A DNA stretch of 64,000 nt from Gavia stellata (lineage: Eukaryota > Chordata > Aves > Gaviiformes > Gaviidae), in the NCBI RefSeq assembly GCF_030936135.1, contig NC_082599.1, positions 3,644,847 to 3,708,846 on the forward strand. Direction: 5' to 3'. The notes below the pieces were generated by a model, which saw only the letters and a list, made by a program, of their open reading frames with translations, was not told the origin of the DNA and did no database searches. Position 1 is the first letter of the stretch, and each line of letters starts with the position of its first letter. This document shows positions 13,301 to 29,300 of the stretch, piece by piece. Position numbers and translations under genes: made by a program.

Positions 13301-14328
13301 CTGGAGGACTAAAGGTTGCCCCCACTCGTACCCACGAGCCTTGTGGGCTGTGCGGAGGCACCGGACTCCGCTCTTTGCACTCGTCAATCCTTCATGCTCC
13401 TTGTCCACGCCCGTGTCCGGAGGCAGGTGGAGGTAAAGCTGCTTGCAGTGCGTCTCTGCCCACACAGTACATCATACAGGCACACAGGGACATAGCGTGC
13501 AGTTTGGCACTTTATCAGGATGATTGCTGCCTCAGTGTGAGAAAGGGCCTGCGTTAATTCCTCAGCGGAGGGTGTGCCTTTGAAAGTTTTTACTGATTGT
13601 GTTTACTAGACCAAAGGTGCACTAGATTTTCTGCTGACAGTAAATGTCAAACAGAAGGAGAGGGGGCTGGAATACATCAGAAAACTGATCATCTTTAGTC
13701 ATACTAAGTAAAGCTCTAGATACTTAAATGGGTAGCAATATTATCACTTTAATGTTATCACTTAATGCTTAGAAATTTGGGGGAAAGACGTAAGCCACAC
13801 TCTCGCTGTCTAGTGCCCAAAAGGAGCATTAGGACAAACAGAGATCTTCCTTCCTCTGTCAGTCCCACATTAGCCCAGAAACAGGGGGATCTGCACCTTT
13901 CTTTGAAACATGGGAAGGAAGGCTGGATGGACCTGGGTCACAAACATTCTGTGTTCCTTTAGTCAGTATGACGTGGTTGCCACTTCACTTGGATTTGACC
14001 CCAACTTGCTCTTCTGTAAGAAAAATGTTTATTTAAACAGATCTGTTGAAAAACATTTTAAAACATTGCTTTTTGAATGCTAGAGTGAAAAAGACACGAA
14101 AACTTTTTTGAAGACTGCTTGAAAGCCATTTATGGACAAAGGCACTTGAAGCAAGACAGCGGGGCTGAAGAGCACAGTGGCTGAGAGGAGGAGGTGGCAG
14201 GGAGACTGTGCAGAGGTCAGTGAGGAAAAACCGCGAAGCAGCTGCTAGAAGAGGATGTTTTTCAAAGCTATGTTGATCTCTGCTCTCTGTCGCTTTTTAT
14301 TTTCTTCTTGTTATGCTTTTAGTAAACA

Positions 14329-17300
14329 ATGGAGTCAGACATAAAAGTGAATGAACATTCTAAAAGCCAGTTTAAGGCTTATCAAGAACAACAGCAAAGG
14401 CGGCTGCAAAATCTAATGGAGAGGAAGAAGGAAAAGCAGAACAGTCAGAATGGTGATAATGGCAACACAAAGGAGACTTTCCGAATCCCGGGTGATCTAA
14501 ACCTGTTTGAAACAGGACAACCTGTAAATGAAGATCACAGCAAAAGGTAAAGGTGTAGCAGCACCGTTCCTTCAGGAAGTCACAGAAGTATATTTTGCAT
14601 ATGATCTTGTGAAACTCATACTAAGTTGACAGAGCTGTCTTTCTGTCTTCACATATTGGGCTTTCATTGTCCTGAGAAGACTCTCGCTGTCCCTAACATG
14701 TTTATCCTCAGAGCATTGCAATGTGCTCTTTATTAGTGTTTCACAAATGAAGAGCGGAAGGAGAGAGTGGTTAAGGGTGACATGCTAGGGGCAGCTAGGT
14801 ACTATCTGATGAAATCCATTCATTCAGGCTCACTAACATCCTCGGAACTGTTGGTTAATTCCTGCCTAGCCTTGTAAACGGGTTCCCTACATGAATGATT
14901 TCCAAAGACAGGTAAGGGCAAAGCAGCTAATGGGTGCAAGCCAAAGGCCTGCAGTGCAGAAAAGTGTTCCCCTGGCTATCTTTGCAATATAACCTGATTT
15001 AGTAGATCAAAAGACAGCCAGCTATATAGGAAGGTCCACAGACAGAGTTGCCTCCTGGTTAAGACACTTGTCAGGGTTATACAAGGTAGGGTTTTAAATC
15101 TTACTGGGGACAGGGGTTTGGGTCTTACCTCACCTATTGGGATAGTATCTGGATTACCAGCACATTCAACATTCTGGTGTGGATCTCCCTTGATCTTGTT
15201 TTTGGAGCTAAGTGCATAATTTAATTTACTGGAGCAGAAATTTGAAACCCCAGCTCAGATCATTCATCTTCCTCTTAGGATATAGTCAGTTTCTTTTTCT
15301 GACCCAATTAATATTTTTTTTACAAACTAGAACAGGTCTAAAGTTGGACACATCGCAAAGATTTCTGCTGTTACTACAGCATTGGCTATTCAGGGATTTG
15401 CTCCCTATTAGTGGTGAAGCCAGCTGAAGAAATTCCTGCTTCTGCTCGCACTTGCAACTGTGCTGATACAGCTGTTTGTTGGAAACTGGATTTACTTTCT
15501 GGGGGAAGGGTACTTTTATCTCAAGTCATTTCATTGACCTAATTTACAGCTTTAGCCCCACTGAGTGTTTTATTGGCACCATGATGGGGTGATGTACTGT
15601 GATACAGGGGCAGGAAGGAGAAACTGGCAGCTTTGCCAAAACCAGCAGATCACGGGTGGAAAACCACAGTTAGGTATATACCTTTGAGACAGTTTCCCCT
15701 CCCAGAATCCAGAGTGGGGAAGGGCACCTCTACCAAAGTTTATCAGGCCACTAACCAAAGTTTATTAGGCTCTGAATGCTGATCTTCCCTCTGTGTTACT
15801 CTGGGCAACTCCCTGCTCAGTTTGTTTCTGAAGATTGCTTCCTTAAACGCCCAAATGCATAAGCTGCAGTGGAGCTTCTGTAAAGATGCAGGGAACCCAG
15901 GGAGCTGACCTTCTAGAAGCGAATGATCTCACTGTTGCATCATACGTTGTCTTCTTCACACATAGGTCCCTCACCACGGCTGTCTGATTTGCCAAGTTAT
16001 GCTTCTGATCTGACCTCTACCAGCTGTCCTCTTCCCTTCAACATTTTGTTCTGATAGTATATAGATGATTACTATGGAGATCTGATTTTTTTTTTTTTCT
16101 TTTTTTTTTAAATGGAGAGGGAGACTGATTCCCACTGTTCAGGTGTCGATTTGTCTGGTGGAGGAGAGGGGCGTAGGCGCTCCCATAGCAGATCCTGGTG
16201 CAGTGTGCATGCTCTGAGGTGCAGAGTACAGGAGAGTCTCAGCAGTTCTCTGCCATTTACAGTTCAGTAGTTTAGGTCTGAGTAATTCAAGAGCTATTAC
16301 TTACCTCTGTTTTCAGCGACACTGACTGTTAAAAGTCCCCATTTGACATGGCAGGTGTAGCAGATTTATCTGGATTGTCCTTTGCTTATGTACACCGGCA
16401 TTCAGCAAAAGAATGGTTATGAGTGTATCAAATCCAGGCAGGGTTTGCTTCTGGAAGGGATTCACCAGGATGTACTTTGCAGTATTCCCATGACAACACG
16501 TTAGAAACTTGTTCCGGAATAACAGGACTCCATATGGTCTGCAGTGACAGTGATTTCAGCACGTCAGTGTTGTTTATAGCAGTGCTTGGAAAACATTCTC
16601 CTTTCAGAAGTCTTGCTTCCTCTGAGCCTTGGGAGTTCGCTTTTCCTTCCTCCTGTTCCTACTCCCAAATTTTGTTTAGGCGAGTGTTTAGCTGACATTT
16701 CTGTCTTTCTGTTTTGTTCTTTCTGTAACTTTATTCTTCCTGTTCCATTAGGTGTATTTACGATTAAGTGATTGTCCCCGTCACATGGAGAAGCTGTAAC
16801 AGAATTCGGAAAGACACTTACCTGAATTTCAGTCATAGGCCTTGCTCACAAGCTTCCCCTGGCTCTGTTTCCTTGAACTAGAGTGAAAAGGGTTACCTTT
16901 CTGCAGCCTGTTTTTTTTGGCTGACTTTCCATAGCTGAGGCATTGGGTGGAACCTACTACCTCCTCTGTAACATGTAGAGTTAGTCTAGGATGGGATGGG
17001 ATGGAGAAGGTTCTCAGAGGAGACTCCAGCTCTGTGCAGTCGGGATTTCTGTCCATCCTACTGTCAGTGCTTTTTGTCAAGACTTGTAAGCCAGCTCTGC
17101 GGAAGACATTGCTGATCAGGTGTGTTAAGAGCTTAGAACCTTTTTTTCATGTTAATTCCCTAACTGTTAAAAATCCTTTTGTCCATGTGTCTCTAATTAA
17201 ATCTGCACAGTTTCGTTGCTCACTTCTGTGAGTAGTACATGTGGGAATAACTTAGTTTTGCTGTTTCTCTGCTCAGACTGCTGGTTTCTTTCTTCTCCTT

Positions 17301-20300
17301 TGTAAACAGCTGCCTTTGATCTCCCTTTGATTTGCAGCTTTGAAACAGACGTGCATTGCTTAATTATGGATTGTGAATCATGTCATAAATTGACTGTGCT
17401 GTTTATGGCAGTGCTCTAAGGGGTCATTTATTCTGACATGTACATATGGAGTATGCATTTAAAAGCTCCAAAGTCCAGTTGGAGCAAAAGGCTTGCAAAA
17501 ACTTTTGCATAGAAAAGATTTAGGTGACTATTGAGATAGCTGACTTCTCTGGCTGTGGATATGTCTATAGCCACAGGTATATACTGTAACAACTGGGCTT
17601 TATCCAAATCTCTGTGATCATCCAAGCCACCTACTTCTGTTGTAGTCTGGAGCAATCAGTCTATAAGCCAAAGGGGTGGGACACTATTCCAGATTAAGTC
17701 ATCAATATGTAGACATTCAGGGTCACACTGTAGATAATGAGAATATAGGGCCCAATTCAGATGGCTGGCATAGGTGTCTAGGGACCTCTGAGATGCCCTA
17801 GGGTATCAGGAACTTCCATATGGGAATGATAAACAGGACACAGGAGACCTGCACCCTTCAGCAGCAGCAGCTGGGGGATGGATGGGCAGCTCAAATGTGG
17901 CCAACTGAATTGAGTCCCCTCATCAGAGCACTTAGTGGCAGTTAGAGAGCGATTCACGTCATCCTGCAGTGTCAGCTAGTCTGTAGGCAGCGCTGCTTGT
18001 GCCGACTAGACCTCCTTTGACTTTTGTGTGTGTTCTGGCTTGCTGCTCACAGAGAGACACCTGTGTCTTGGTACAGACTGGGACCCCACCCTGAAGCTCA
18101 GATGGGGGTAGATGAGGAAACTCAGATGGGAGGGGAGAGGAAACTCAGAGGCAGGCAGAATGGGAACCACTGACTTGAGCCAGCAGGGTCTCTACCACAA
18201 ATATATTTACCGAAGGCAGTGTGAGTACAGCTTCTCTTAGCACATTTGGTTTCCTCTCTGGGGAATGGAGGCAGGTTCATCTCTGTTCTGAAATGCTGCT
18301 GTCTGGAGGAGTCTGGCTAAAAGGTATGTCTAAAGTTGGAGGATGTTAGTAGTTCTTGGGGTTGGTTCATATGTCCACACATGGGTGGCCAGTGTTCTCT
18401 GAGATGCTTTCGGTTCTCTGACTAGGCCCCAGAAATCTTCCCACGAACCCTCCGTCGTGGCTGCTGGCTTCACGTAGAGGGCTCAGATAATCCTGGGGCA
18501 TCTCAAATAGTTGCCTGAGTGCCTACAATTGAATTGAGCCCCTGAAGCCTTAGCTTCTAGATTTTACACTTGGAGGAACCATCATGTAAGGACAGCAAAG
18601 AGATTAAAGTTATTAATTCTCTGAGTGTCTAAAAGAGATGAAACGCATAAATGTTATTAAACATACTGAAGAATAGGAGAAGCAGGGCTATTTCCTCCCG
18701 TTGAGAGGGCTTTTTGATATTCTTTGTTTCTAAATGAATTCCAAAAAGCAACATTAACAATACAAACTGATGCCAGTCCATCCTGGTGGGGTTCCAAGAA
18801 AATCAGAGGAGGACACAGGAAATCGGTCTTTTGTGAATTGCTATGAAACATTCATCTTTAAAGAAAGAACCTCAGTAGCAGCTTTTGTAGTTAATACTCT
18901 GTTGGCTTCTATTGGCTTCCATAAGCACAGAAAGTAAAGCCTGAATGTCATGGATGCTGAATGGTGAGCCTGCCTGGTTTCCCCTGAAGAACCAGATAAG
19001 TAAGACTCAGTGAGATGAGACTATTCAGTAACCTCAAGAGCACTGAAAATGCTGTGATGTTTTACCCCAGGCAACACAAGAAAGTGCAGGATTTTTGAAG
19101 AAGAAATAAGTTAACTGAATAGATCAGATCATTAGCTTGTGTTCTCATCTAAGGTTCAGAATGTTCTGCTTAATTCAGTAAACTCACTCCTGGTAGGCTA
19201 AGCTCATCCAGCATACAGTAATTTCATTGTTTTATTTTTGGAAGCATCTATTTGAAGCACATTAGAGTGACATTTGCCAGTATGGCTTATTTTTTCACAG
19301 GTTACTTGAGGTTGAGAACGAGCAGCTCCAGGATCAGCTTCGAGAGGTCCAAGATGAGAATTGCAGACTATACAAACTCATGACAGAGAAAGATTTTGAA
19401 ATAAAGCAACTCCAGAAAAAAATACAGGAGGACAGATTGGCTTTGTCAGGTAAGCACAGTAACTTTGTATTCTCACTATTCCAGTGTTTGCTTGATGCTG
19501 AAGATAATAAAGGTAGGATAACAGATTCATTGTGAGCTCCTGGCAGTGAAATATTCATGTGACATCTCTTTATCTGCTTTATGCTAAAAAGGAGTATTTT
19601 AGTCATATTGTGATTGCCTCCGTTTCCACTCCTGTAATAAGCTTCTGCTAGGAAGAACCAGAATTTAGCTCTCAGCTGAGACTTATTCTCTATTGAGCTT
19701 GCAGTAATTTAAGGTAGCACTGAAACCATTTGGCTCTGAACTTTGAAAATACTTAGACACTTGTGTATAGATTTGGTCAACACTTAGAGTTGCTACCTAA
19801 ACTTGAAAGGGTCTAAGCTGACACTGTTTGGCATTTGCAGTTTCCTAAACGTCGATGTCTCTCCCATGTAAGGAGTCTCATTGCTTTATTTGCAATGGGA
19901 AATGGAAGTTCCTTGCAATGGTTTGACACAACAGCACTTCCACGTGGAATGGCACGTATGCTTAAAGATCTGTGCCTTACTCTCTCCTTCAGTTTCATGA
20001 GCTGCAAAATATGAATACTACTACTCCCTGTCTTAGAGAGCTATTGAAAGGACCAAATGACTTCTGGTAGTCAGACAGGTCAGACCTGAGGTGCAAAATA
20101 CTGTTATTGATAATTGTATGTCCCTTAATATAAGTATAATGCTCTTTGGGGGTACACAGTGATCTCTGTTCCTCACAGATCTTCTGCAACCTTGCTCTTA
20201 TTGGCACAAAAATGATGACTCATAGAAATAATATTTTAGAAAACTTTCTGTTAGTGTCAAAAAGCAGTGTTGCAGCTTTCTCTGCTACGTAGTGTTAAAT

Positions 20301-23300
20301 TCCTTATTCAGGCTCCTTTTGTTTGAATGCCTGAATAGGGCACAGGCAGGATGCTGGCTGAATGCAAAGTCCAACTTCTAAAGTGGCTTGGGTGTCCTTT
20401 GAGAATCGAACTGTGCATGCTGCACCTCCTCCACTGGGTGCCACTGTTGTTCAGGACAGCAGTGATGACCAGGCTAGTAGAGAAGGGGGAAACCAGCAAT
20501 AAGCAGAACTAAATAACACTTGAATTACACCTTCATTCTTAAAAACTGTCTGTAGCTTGTATGTAGGAGAAATAAGGTATTACTGGGTCAGGACCAGGAG
20601 GCAAATGTGTTGTTGCAGCTCCTTTGACTGACTCACGTGTCAGCCTGTGGCAGTTTGCTCCATGCCTCTTCCCTATCGACATTGTGGCAAGAGACTTACC
20701 CACACTGCATGCGAATTAAAAGCTTTGATTAAATGTGTGCAATGCATTTGAAGACCATCACACAGAAGCACCAGCCTGGCTTTTGGCTAGTTTAGTACTT
20801 ACTGTGATGCTTAGCAGCTGTTATTTATTATGAAAACTGAGGAAAAAATAGCTTCTAGACAAAAGGGGAAACATGTATCAGATAAAGGAGTAAGAAGAGT
20901 GGAAACGCTTTTAAAAATAATGAATTTATTATTTTCTTTACATTGTTTTTAAATAGTGACATGGAGTCATATTCTGTTCTCACCTATATTCTGCATAGCC
21001 CCTTTAATGTCTCTAGGGGTTTTATGGGACTCAGAATTCACTTAAGAGTCATCTGTCATCCTTGCACCTCACCCTGGTTCTTGAATATAATCTTCACAGA
21101 TGTCAGTAGAAAAGTCATTACTTCAGAGCACTGAAGGAGGATGAAAGATTTAAAAAGAATGACAACAGCCAAGTTCAATCTTCATATATCCCACCAAGGA
21201 TTTGTTATTGCAGGCTTGTATTCATTGCTGAGCTAGAGGTTTCTGTGGACATTGTATGCAATCATATTGATTTTTGTACTCGTGCGAGAACTTTTCTTCA
21301 CCTATGTGATGTTAACGAAAGCCAAGTGACACACAAGCCAGTCTGGGGGATTACTTTATTCGTGACACTAATCAAACCCTCTCTGATGAGGAGGTGAATG
21401 AAGTATCTGTTTAAAAGAGCAGTTAAAAGAGTAATACAGTAAGGCTCCATGAGTAATCAGAAGGGACATATAAATAGGCACAATGAAATTTCCTGGATGG
21501 TATTCAGGACCCAACTGTAATAGTGTGCCTGACCTTTTAGTACAGATGTCTAGAAAAGTTCGCACCTCTGGTTCAGCAACTCCTCCAGTAGTAAACAACC
21601 AGTGCAAAACAGAGTGTTGTCTTTTTCTGTAATATGCCGCAAAAACCTGTTCATAACAGTCCTTCACAGCGGTGAGCAGGAAACACCTCTACCCGTTCCA
21701 CGTAGTAATGTTGTTACGACCACTGTTGTGGCCTTCTGATGTGGCTGTTGCTGAAGTGTGAAATGTGGCTTTGCTAGCCACAATGTGATGCTGACTCAAA
21801 GGACCAAGCAATCCAGCTGCAATCACTGATGCCTCTTTTCCCTCACTTGTTCATTTAAGTGCCTGGCACAGCTCTGAGAGAAATGGATTAGACAATAAAA
21901 GTACACTGTGCACTGAACAGAGAACAAAACCATCATCTATTCTGAATCTTGCCTGTAAGATACATCCTTTGCTTTTGTGTATCCTTTTCAGGGCCGTCTG
22001 GTTTAGCTGGAGATCTTGCAGCTACTAAAATAGTTGAATTGGCCAAAAAGAATCGTGAGATAACTGCCGAGACTGAGAGTGAAAAAGCCAAAGTGAAGCA
22101 ACTGAATAACAAAGTCAGAGAGCTGGAGAAAGAAGTGAGGCATTTTTCCTGTTCTCTTTTTGCATGCTAAAACATAGAAATCCAGCTTGTGGGGTAGAGG
22201 AACTGTAGAAACTGGGTTTAATTTATGTTCCCATTTTGAATTTGCTCTTGCATCCATGCTTGCTTTGAGTTCTTGTAATTTCTGTCCATGATAGGAGAGA
22301 GGGATGTGTGCCCTCAGCTGTTTTCACCTTTGCAGAAAGGAGGAGATAGGAAAGGATATCAGTAAGTTATAATGAGGGAACGATTTATGAAATACCAGTT
22401 AGGAATGTTCACTTGTATTTGAGGCACAGAGGCTTTTCTAGCAGTATGGCAATGATATTTTTTGGATTTTTTTTTTTTTGTGTGAGGAGTAGCAAATTTC
22501 ATACCATTATGTCTTGCATTCCCACCTTGTTAATACCAGTCATGAATTAGTACTCTGTTCTAAGATTTATTCATCCACATAATGAAAGCTGTTTTCTGGC
22601 ATAAGTACTTCCAGAACTGAGACAGTTACAAACTATATTACTTAAGACAGCAAATATTCATTCAGGCAAATTTATTTTTTTGGTTTAGTACGACTTTTTT
22701 ATATGTGCTAACCTTTCACAGGAATAATTTTACTCAGGTGACTGCTGAAATGAAAATTAGGTGCTTTCATGTCAATGTTTACTTTGTTAATTGGCTACTA
22801 CTGCACTCCCTTACATAATACTGCTAAAATTCTGAATAATTTCTAATGTTTTTTTCTGCACTTTGCTTCCTTAGATTACATCATTTAAATGGATCAATAA
22901 TGTTTATCATGCTGACAAATGCATTTTGTCTCCATCTTTCACAATCACTTATTATCATTAATCATGCATCTGTCTCAATTGTACCCCAGTTATCTGAAAG
23001 ACTAAGTAATGGTAGATGAAATGTTTGAAGACTCCTGCGTAAATCCAAAGCGTTCTGGTAAGAGGGGTCTTGTCAAACAGCTAAGAAATGTCAGGTGTAG
23101 CTGGGGACCTACAACATCACACCACTAGGGGAGCAAGCCATGAATAATTTCAGGAAAAATCAACTTGGTTATAATCCCCTACTGCAGAAGTGTAATGACC
23201 ATTATTCAAACAGAAACTTAAAATGTTGTCAGATATTGACCGAAAAGAAAGGACCACAGACATTTCAGGAAAGGAAATCAAACTGAAAGCAAACAGAAAT

Positions 23301-26300
23301 TTTCAAGAAACAATAATTTCTGGTCAAAGCAGAGATGGACACTTTAGATATGAACTAATCTGGCCTTAGACACCAGCACCACCAAAATCAAAACCAAACA
23401 CAGCAACCTGTCTCATCTGAGGTAAAGATGAACCACAACGTGAACCCTATTGAAACCATGCTCTGGTCAATGGTCTGTATTTTCTCATGGCCTCATTTGG
23501 GATGGCTCTTCTCTAAACTAATGGTCACTGGCTGAGTTTGTGGATTGTACTTCTTCAGTAGAACTATATGAAGACGTAAAAGATGGGTAAAATTAAAGCA
23601 ATGTTTGACAGTGGGAGGTATCTATGAAAAATGTTGAGTGATGAAAGAGAAGAGCTGTCACAGATAGCAACCTGCAGTGATTCACATCTCTTTAGTAACT
23701 CTTAAGCTAAGCTGGATCACTGTCTAGACACACTCATCTTTTTCCATTGATTGTAGAAGGAACCAAGACAACTGAAGTGCAATTCAGTTGCCCACGCATA
23801 AGCATAAAAGTACAATCTGAGATGCCACTTGACCTCTCAGGCTGCTGGATACCCTCGGCTGCCTCAAATGGGACTAGACAGCTGTGGGTGGGCAACAAAA
23901 CCGAGTCTGCAGGCAGTGCATCCACTTGATGTAACGTAGGTGTCTATTGTAGAGGGAGCTGAAGACTAGACTTTGCTGATTGTATTGACGAGACTCCATT
24001 CTTTATAGAGACACCCACACTGAAAACAAGGAACTTGTTAATTTGTGAGTTGTCTCATCCCTTATGCCTACTTCTAGATGTCTTAAACTCTGCAAAATGA
24101 ATTGTGGTGATGGTACCTTACCGATGCATCACAGTATGTACTTTCACCAGTCAAAAACACTGTTATTTTACATAATTGTTAGCTCTTTGCTTGTATGAAA
24201 ACTGAAAAATATGTAAATCATAAGTGTTTTAACGTGACTGTGTTCCCACAAACAAAATGGAAGCTGTGGCCATTGAGCAATCACTTAGCAAAGGGCGGTA
24301 TGTATAAACAAAGACTGCAAACAGATGTTTGCAGAAAATTTCCTTAGATTTTGACCTAGCAGCTGCCAACACTAGCTGAAATTTCTCATTCTCAGTCCAT
24401 TGACTAAAAGACTTTATGAACTGGATAGAAGGGGTGGCCTAACCATTGATTTACTTGCAAAGAAGGGGTGACATTAGAGCTGTCTCCGAGTTACACTCTG
24501 TGTTTCCCCAGATACCACTTTAATGAAGAAGCTATTCCTTAGAGCCTTCTTTTTTTCAGGCAAATTATCAAGATTTTCCACCCACCTCAACGAATGAAGT
24601 CTCAGCCCTTTAAAGCAACACTTCCCGGCCTGTCCAGTTCATTGCAAATTCACTGCACTCCCGTCCAGTAAGAAGTCTTTGCAACCTCAGCATAGGACAT
24701 GATTCAGAGCAGGAGGGGCTATATGTCTGCCTTCCTTTGCTGTGGCAAGCAATAGGAGACATATTCTTCACGAGTTCAGAAATGCTACCTTAGAGCTACC
24801 AGCTAAAGAGAAAGAGCCTTAACACCATTACTAAATCTCAGTTATAGGGCATTAGGTAGTCATTTCTCCTTTTAAATTCCTCTGGTGAGTAGAATTATGT
24901 GCTTTTTATGAAATATCCTGTGATTTTTTTGAAAAGCGGGTAAACTGGCATCCAGAATCTAGAGACAACATCCTGATCTGTACTGTACTGGGTTTGCATT
25001 TATGTATATAAACACTTATTTTATGAACCTATGGTGATAAAATCCCCCAGAAGTCTCCATACTTTGTAACTGATCCCATCTCAGGAAGTCAGAGACATTT
25101 TCACTGAAGTTATTACACAGTAAAATAACACGTGCTTCTTTGAGAAGCATTTCAGGAAAGATTTTTTTCCTACTGATTGTGTTTAAAAAATGAGGGAAAA
25201 TGAAGTAATTTTTTTTCTAGAGTAAATAAACATCCATGTTGTACTTTTTTGCTAATTAATATTCCATGGAGGTATGCTCTTCACTATATTCGTTCTATAA
25301 TAACTGCATTTTTTTCCAGCTACAGACAGCCGTAGAAAAAATACATTCTCTTGGTGGTGGTGATGCAGGAATCAAGCAATCAACTCTGAAGATGATAGAA
25401 GGAAACTTGGTATGGATTGTAATTGAAGAGAGGAAATAGGAAGCCGATACTTATTTCTCTCCTATTGTGCAGTCTTTTCCTTATGACAAGGATGTAGCCC
25501 TGTCACTAGTTTTGTGATCAAATTGCTCTGTTTGTACCTTCTCTATGACCCCCAAAATGAGGGAAGGCATTTGCATGGGTCTGGGCAAAAAAGATTCTGT
25601 GATCCTGATGGATCTGTGGATCTTTATCACTTTAGTTTTTCCTTGAGGATTCTGTTCTTACCGAGCATATTCTTCTCTTCAAAGGCTGAAAGTCCAGAGG
25701 TGAAAGCATTGCAAGAAAAATTAACCACAGCCAACTTTAAAGTGATGGAGTATCGTAACCAACTCCAATCTGCAAAACAGGAACTGAAGATGACCCAAAA
25801 GGTACTGTGGCAGGACGCAGTCTGTAGCTGGGAATCTGTGCAAGAGGTATATTCTTGTGAAATCAGAAGGAGGCTTTTTTCTTTTGAGCTTTGATTAGCA
25901 TCTGTGAAGTATTCCAGTGAACTGTAAGGAGGTAAGAAAAGACACAGGTGTAGGAGTTGCAGTGGAAAGATACGCACAGCGACGCACAGATTTCATGCTC
26001 TGCCACCACAGCTGGATGACTGTGTCCGTTATTTCTATTGCTATGATGGGTACAGATTCTTTAAGGTTTGAAAGTCCCAGTTCAGCAAAATAGGTTTGTG
26101 ATTGACTTGAAGCGTATGTTCAGGCCCATTCCTCCTTTCCAAAACATTTAATTATGTATTTACTTTTAATGTAGGCTTCAGTCCCATGGAAGTCAATGGG
26201 ATTAAAGACCACGCTTGAACTAAAGCACATGTTTAAACAGTTTTTTGGAATGACATCCAGAATAACATTTTCCTCTTTGTTTCATGATGGATTTTAATGC

Positions 26301-29300
26301 ATTACTGTGTGCTCTGTTTCCGTTGGTAAGAGACCTGCAATGCAGATCAGAGTAGAGAATATGGTCCTAAAAATAGAACTCTGCTGACCTTTTTATAAAT
26401 AATTTAAATGCTCTTCATACTAATTTTAGCTCTTGTTAATGTGGCTGTGTCGGAATTGTGCAAGAGAGATTGGCTCAATTCCTGATTGCAAGGGTGTGTA
26501 TTAAGACAATATCTCTACTCTGTTCCTGTTTAGTTCTGGTTAAGTATTCATTATATCAAAAATAATTACGTATATTGAAAACCATTAGTAATGCTTAGTA
26601 AACCTTGGTGATGAATTTCAAGTCCTATTTTGTAAAAAAAGTAGCACAGTTTGACACGCAGCTATACAGCTAGATGGTACAATTTGACACTCTCTGTAGG
26701 CAGGCAGGAAATCACGGGTACACATGCTTAAAAAAGCAAAGAAGAATACTCAAACTTATCAAAATACTGAATTACCCACTCAACAAGCAAAACTATTCAT
26801 GTTAACCAAACCCCTTCTAACCACCAACAATCTGTATTGCAATAATGATCTGAAAGAGCTTACATCACATGGGATACTGGATATCAGATACAGGCCACTG
26901 TGCATAGATACAGTGTTTTGTGTTTACTGCTAGAGAGAGCAGCTTTTCCTCCCCTCTCCCCAACACATGTATTTCAGCCTAACCTTATTGTTGATGTTAA
27001 TCCCTTTTTCATAGCTTTTAGCAAATGAAGTCGGTGAAGATGTGAATATTCAAAGTCTCTTGACCAATTCTGGCAGCTGGCGTGGACGAGCCCAGCAAAT
27101 TCTTGTTCTCCAAAGTAAGGTGAGTTAAGACCCTGCATGGTGCCGTATAAGCTGGGTGCTGGGATGCTCTTTCTAAGTATAGATATTCCCCCAGTTTAAG
27201 GTAAAGGTACTGTTAGTTCTTCATCAAGTAATTCTTAACAACTATACTTGGTTATAAGGTGTGTCCCAGTACAGTGTTTACTGCAACTACATGGCCAGTC
27301 TTTTCTATGTTGAAGAAAGCAACTGTTAGAATAAAACACTTTATGGTAACTTTTGTAACAATTTTTAGGGGTGTGTGTGTGTGTGTGCGCACGCACGCGT
27401 GTGTGTGGTGGCGAGGTGTTAAATTTTAAATATGTGTCGGTGTGCGCAGGGTCTTTCAAAGTTTCTGCAAACTAGATTAATTAGTCTATTGCAAACATGC
27501 AAGTTTCAGTATTTAAGCTGGGAATCTTTCGCATCTGTGTCGAAGGAGAGAGTTCAGTGACCTCGGAGAGCTATGGCAGCCTAGTTAAAATCTCAGGATG
27601 TTTTGAAGGTGCCTCTCTCCTCTGAGTACAGAAGGAGCCCTGTCAGTGTCTGTGCTCTGACTTAGACACCTTTGTTCAGCGCCTAAAGTCAGATGGGAAG
27701 AATTGAGGCCAGATAAGATTTTCAAGTTGTTCCCCCAGGAACTTCAGTAATATCTTTAACTCTTAAATCTTCTGAAGGGCACAGTCTAGCTGAAATGTCA
27801 GCTTGAGACAGGGAAGCAGTTTTGTCTGCATCTTAAATTGCCTGAGAGAAGTTTTATTTGATACATATTTTTCCTATTTTTCTGCTGTTTAATTATATGC
27901 CAGCAAACTGTGATTATTTTTGTACTCTGACTGACTGAAATTGTTAACCTCTACTTTCCCTTAAGCAAATTACATTTTCCTTCCGTTAGACCCCCTGGCT
28001 GGGATTCATCTGAAGACTGTATATATTGTACTCTGCTGCAATGTAGAAATTCCTTTTCTGAGCCAGTGTCCTCAGGCCCCTTCTGTAGTCAGTGGGGATC
28101 TTGTAAGTACAGTCACTGGATCAAAAGTTATGTAAGTGCATCTTATCTTAGGACACCTCCAGAACAGGACAGAGGAACTGTGCTGTAGCAGTGCCCATTT
28201 CCTTCTACTGACTATAAAAGAAGTCTGTAGTGAATAGCTGAGATGCAGGGGCTGAGTTTACTTGACCACACGTAGGTGTCTAATGCCAGCCGAGATGCCG
28301 TAGGGCATCCCTCTGACCTCTGGTCATCCCTCCAGAGGAGTATGGATGTCTTGTAGATCCTCCGTTATATGTGTCTCCAGTATCCCAGGGCACCTCAAGC
28401 AGCACTAGGTACCTATGTTCCAGCTAGTGAACTGTGCGAGGTGTTTACTTTGTGGACATCCTGGATGGTGAGTCTGCCAAAGTCTGAGATGCTTAAATGT
28501 ATATAGGTGAGTGGGTGTCCACCCTTCTAGAGGAGATCTAAAGTATTTTTCTGTTGCCCACACGTGTGTTCAGTGGCATTCAAGATGCTTTGGAGCGTCT
28601 CCCTGGCCTCCACATGTGGCTCCAGTAAGGTACAGATCTCCCATGTGCCCTGAGTCTCCTGTAGGTCTGGTGTCATATCTCCTCCCTCACAGATGCCCTA
28701 GATATCTACATGTTTGTTAGCAGCTAACAAATTTAAATTTTAAAGAGCAGACACTGCTCTGTGTTAGTTAACCATGATAATGTCAAGGAGTAATATGATG
28801 CTATGCTCTGAGCTCCATTTGATCTTTGATGCTGGACCACTGTAAAGACGCTGGATGAGTTGTCATTGTTGTCCCCTAGGTTCGAGAGCTGGAGAATCAG
28901 TTGGGTCAAAACAAGACCAGAACATCACTGAGTGAGGTTGATGAGGAATTACTGTCACTTGCTGATCTGAGGAAGTTGTCAGCCCAAGAGAAGAACTTGT
29001 TGAAGATTCGCAGCTTGGAAAAAGAAAAGAAAGAAACCTTGGAGGTAAAAACCTGTGAACTGACAGAGTCCTGTTTGGGTATATAGTGTGTAATAACTTG
29101 CCTTACCTTCAGGGTGTATGTTATGCCGTACCCAGAGACCATTTCAGAAACCCACCTAATCCACTGGAGGAAGTTCTGCCACAGTTCACAGTCTGAGCAA
29201 ACAGCTTCCACACTACTTTTCTGTATTGCACTCTTGCGTGGCCAGGCATACCTCTGCAGTACAAGATTTGGTCTTTCCCTGTGCTGCATGATTCATGTGT

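Noticed and set aside
25802-25891. Reading through the donor of CCDC13 exon 5 into the following intron as a longer exon
   Set aside because: The in-phase join at 25801 to 27015 gives the expected family length; the read-through ends at a stop within 90 bases.
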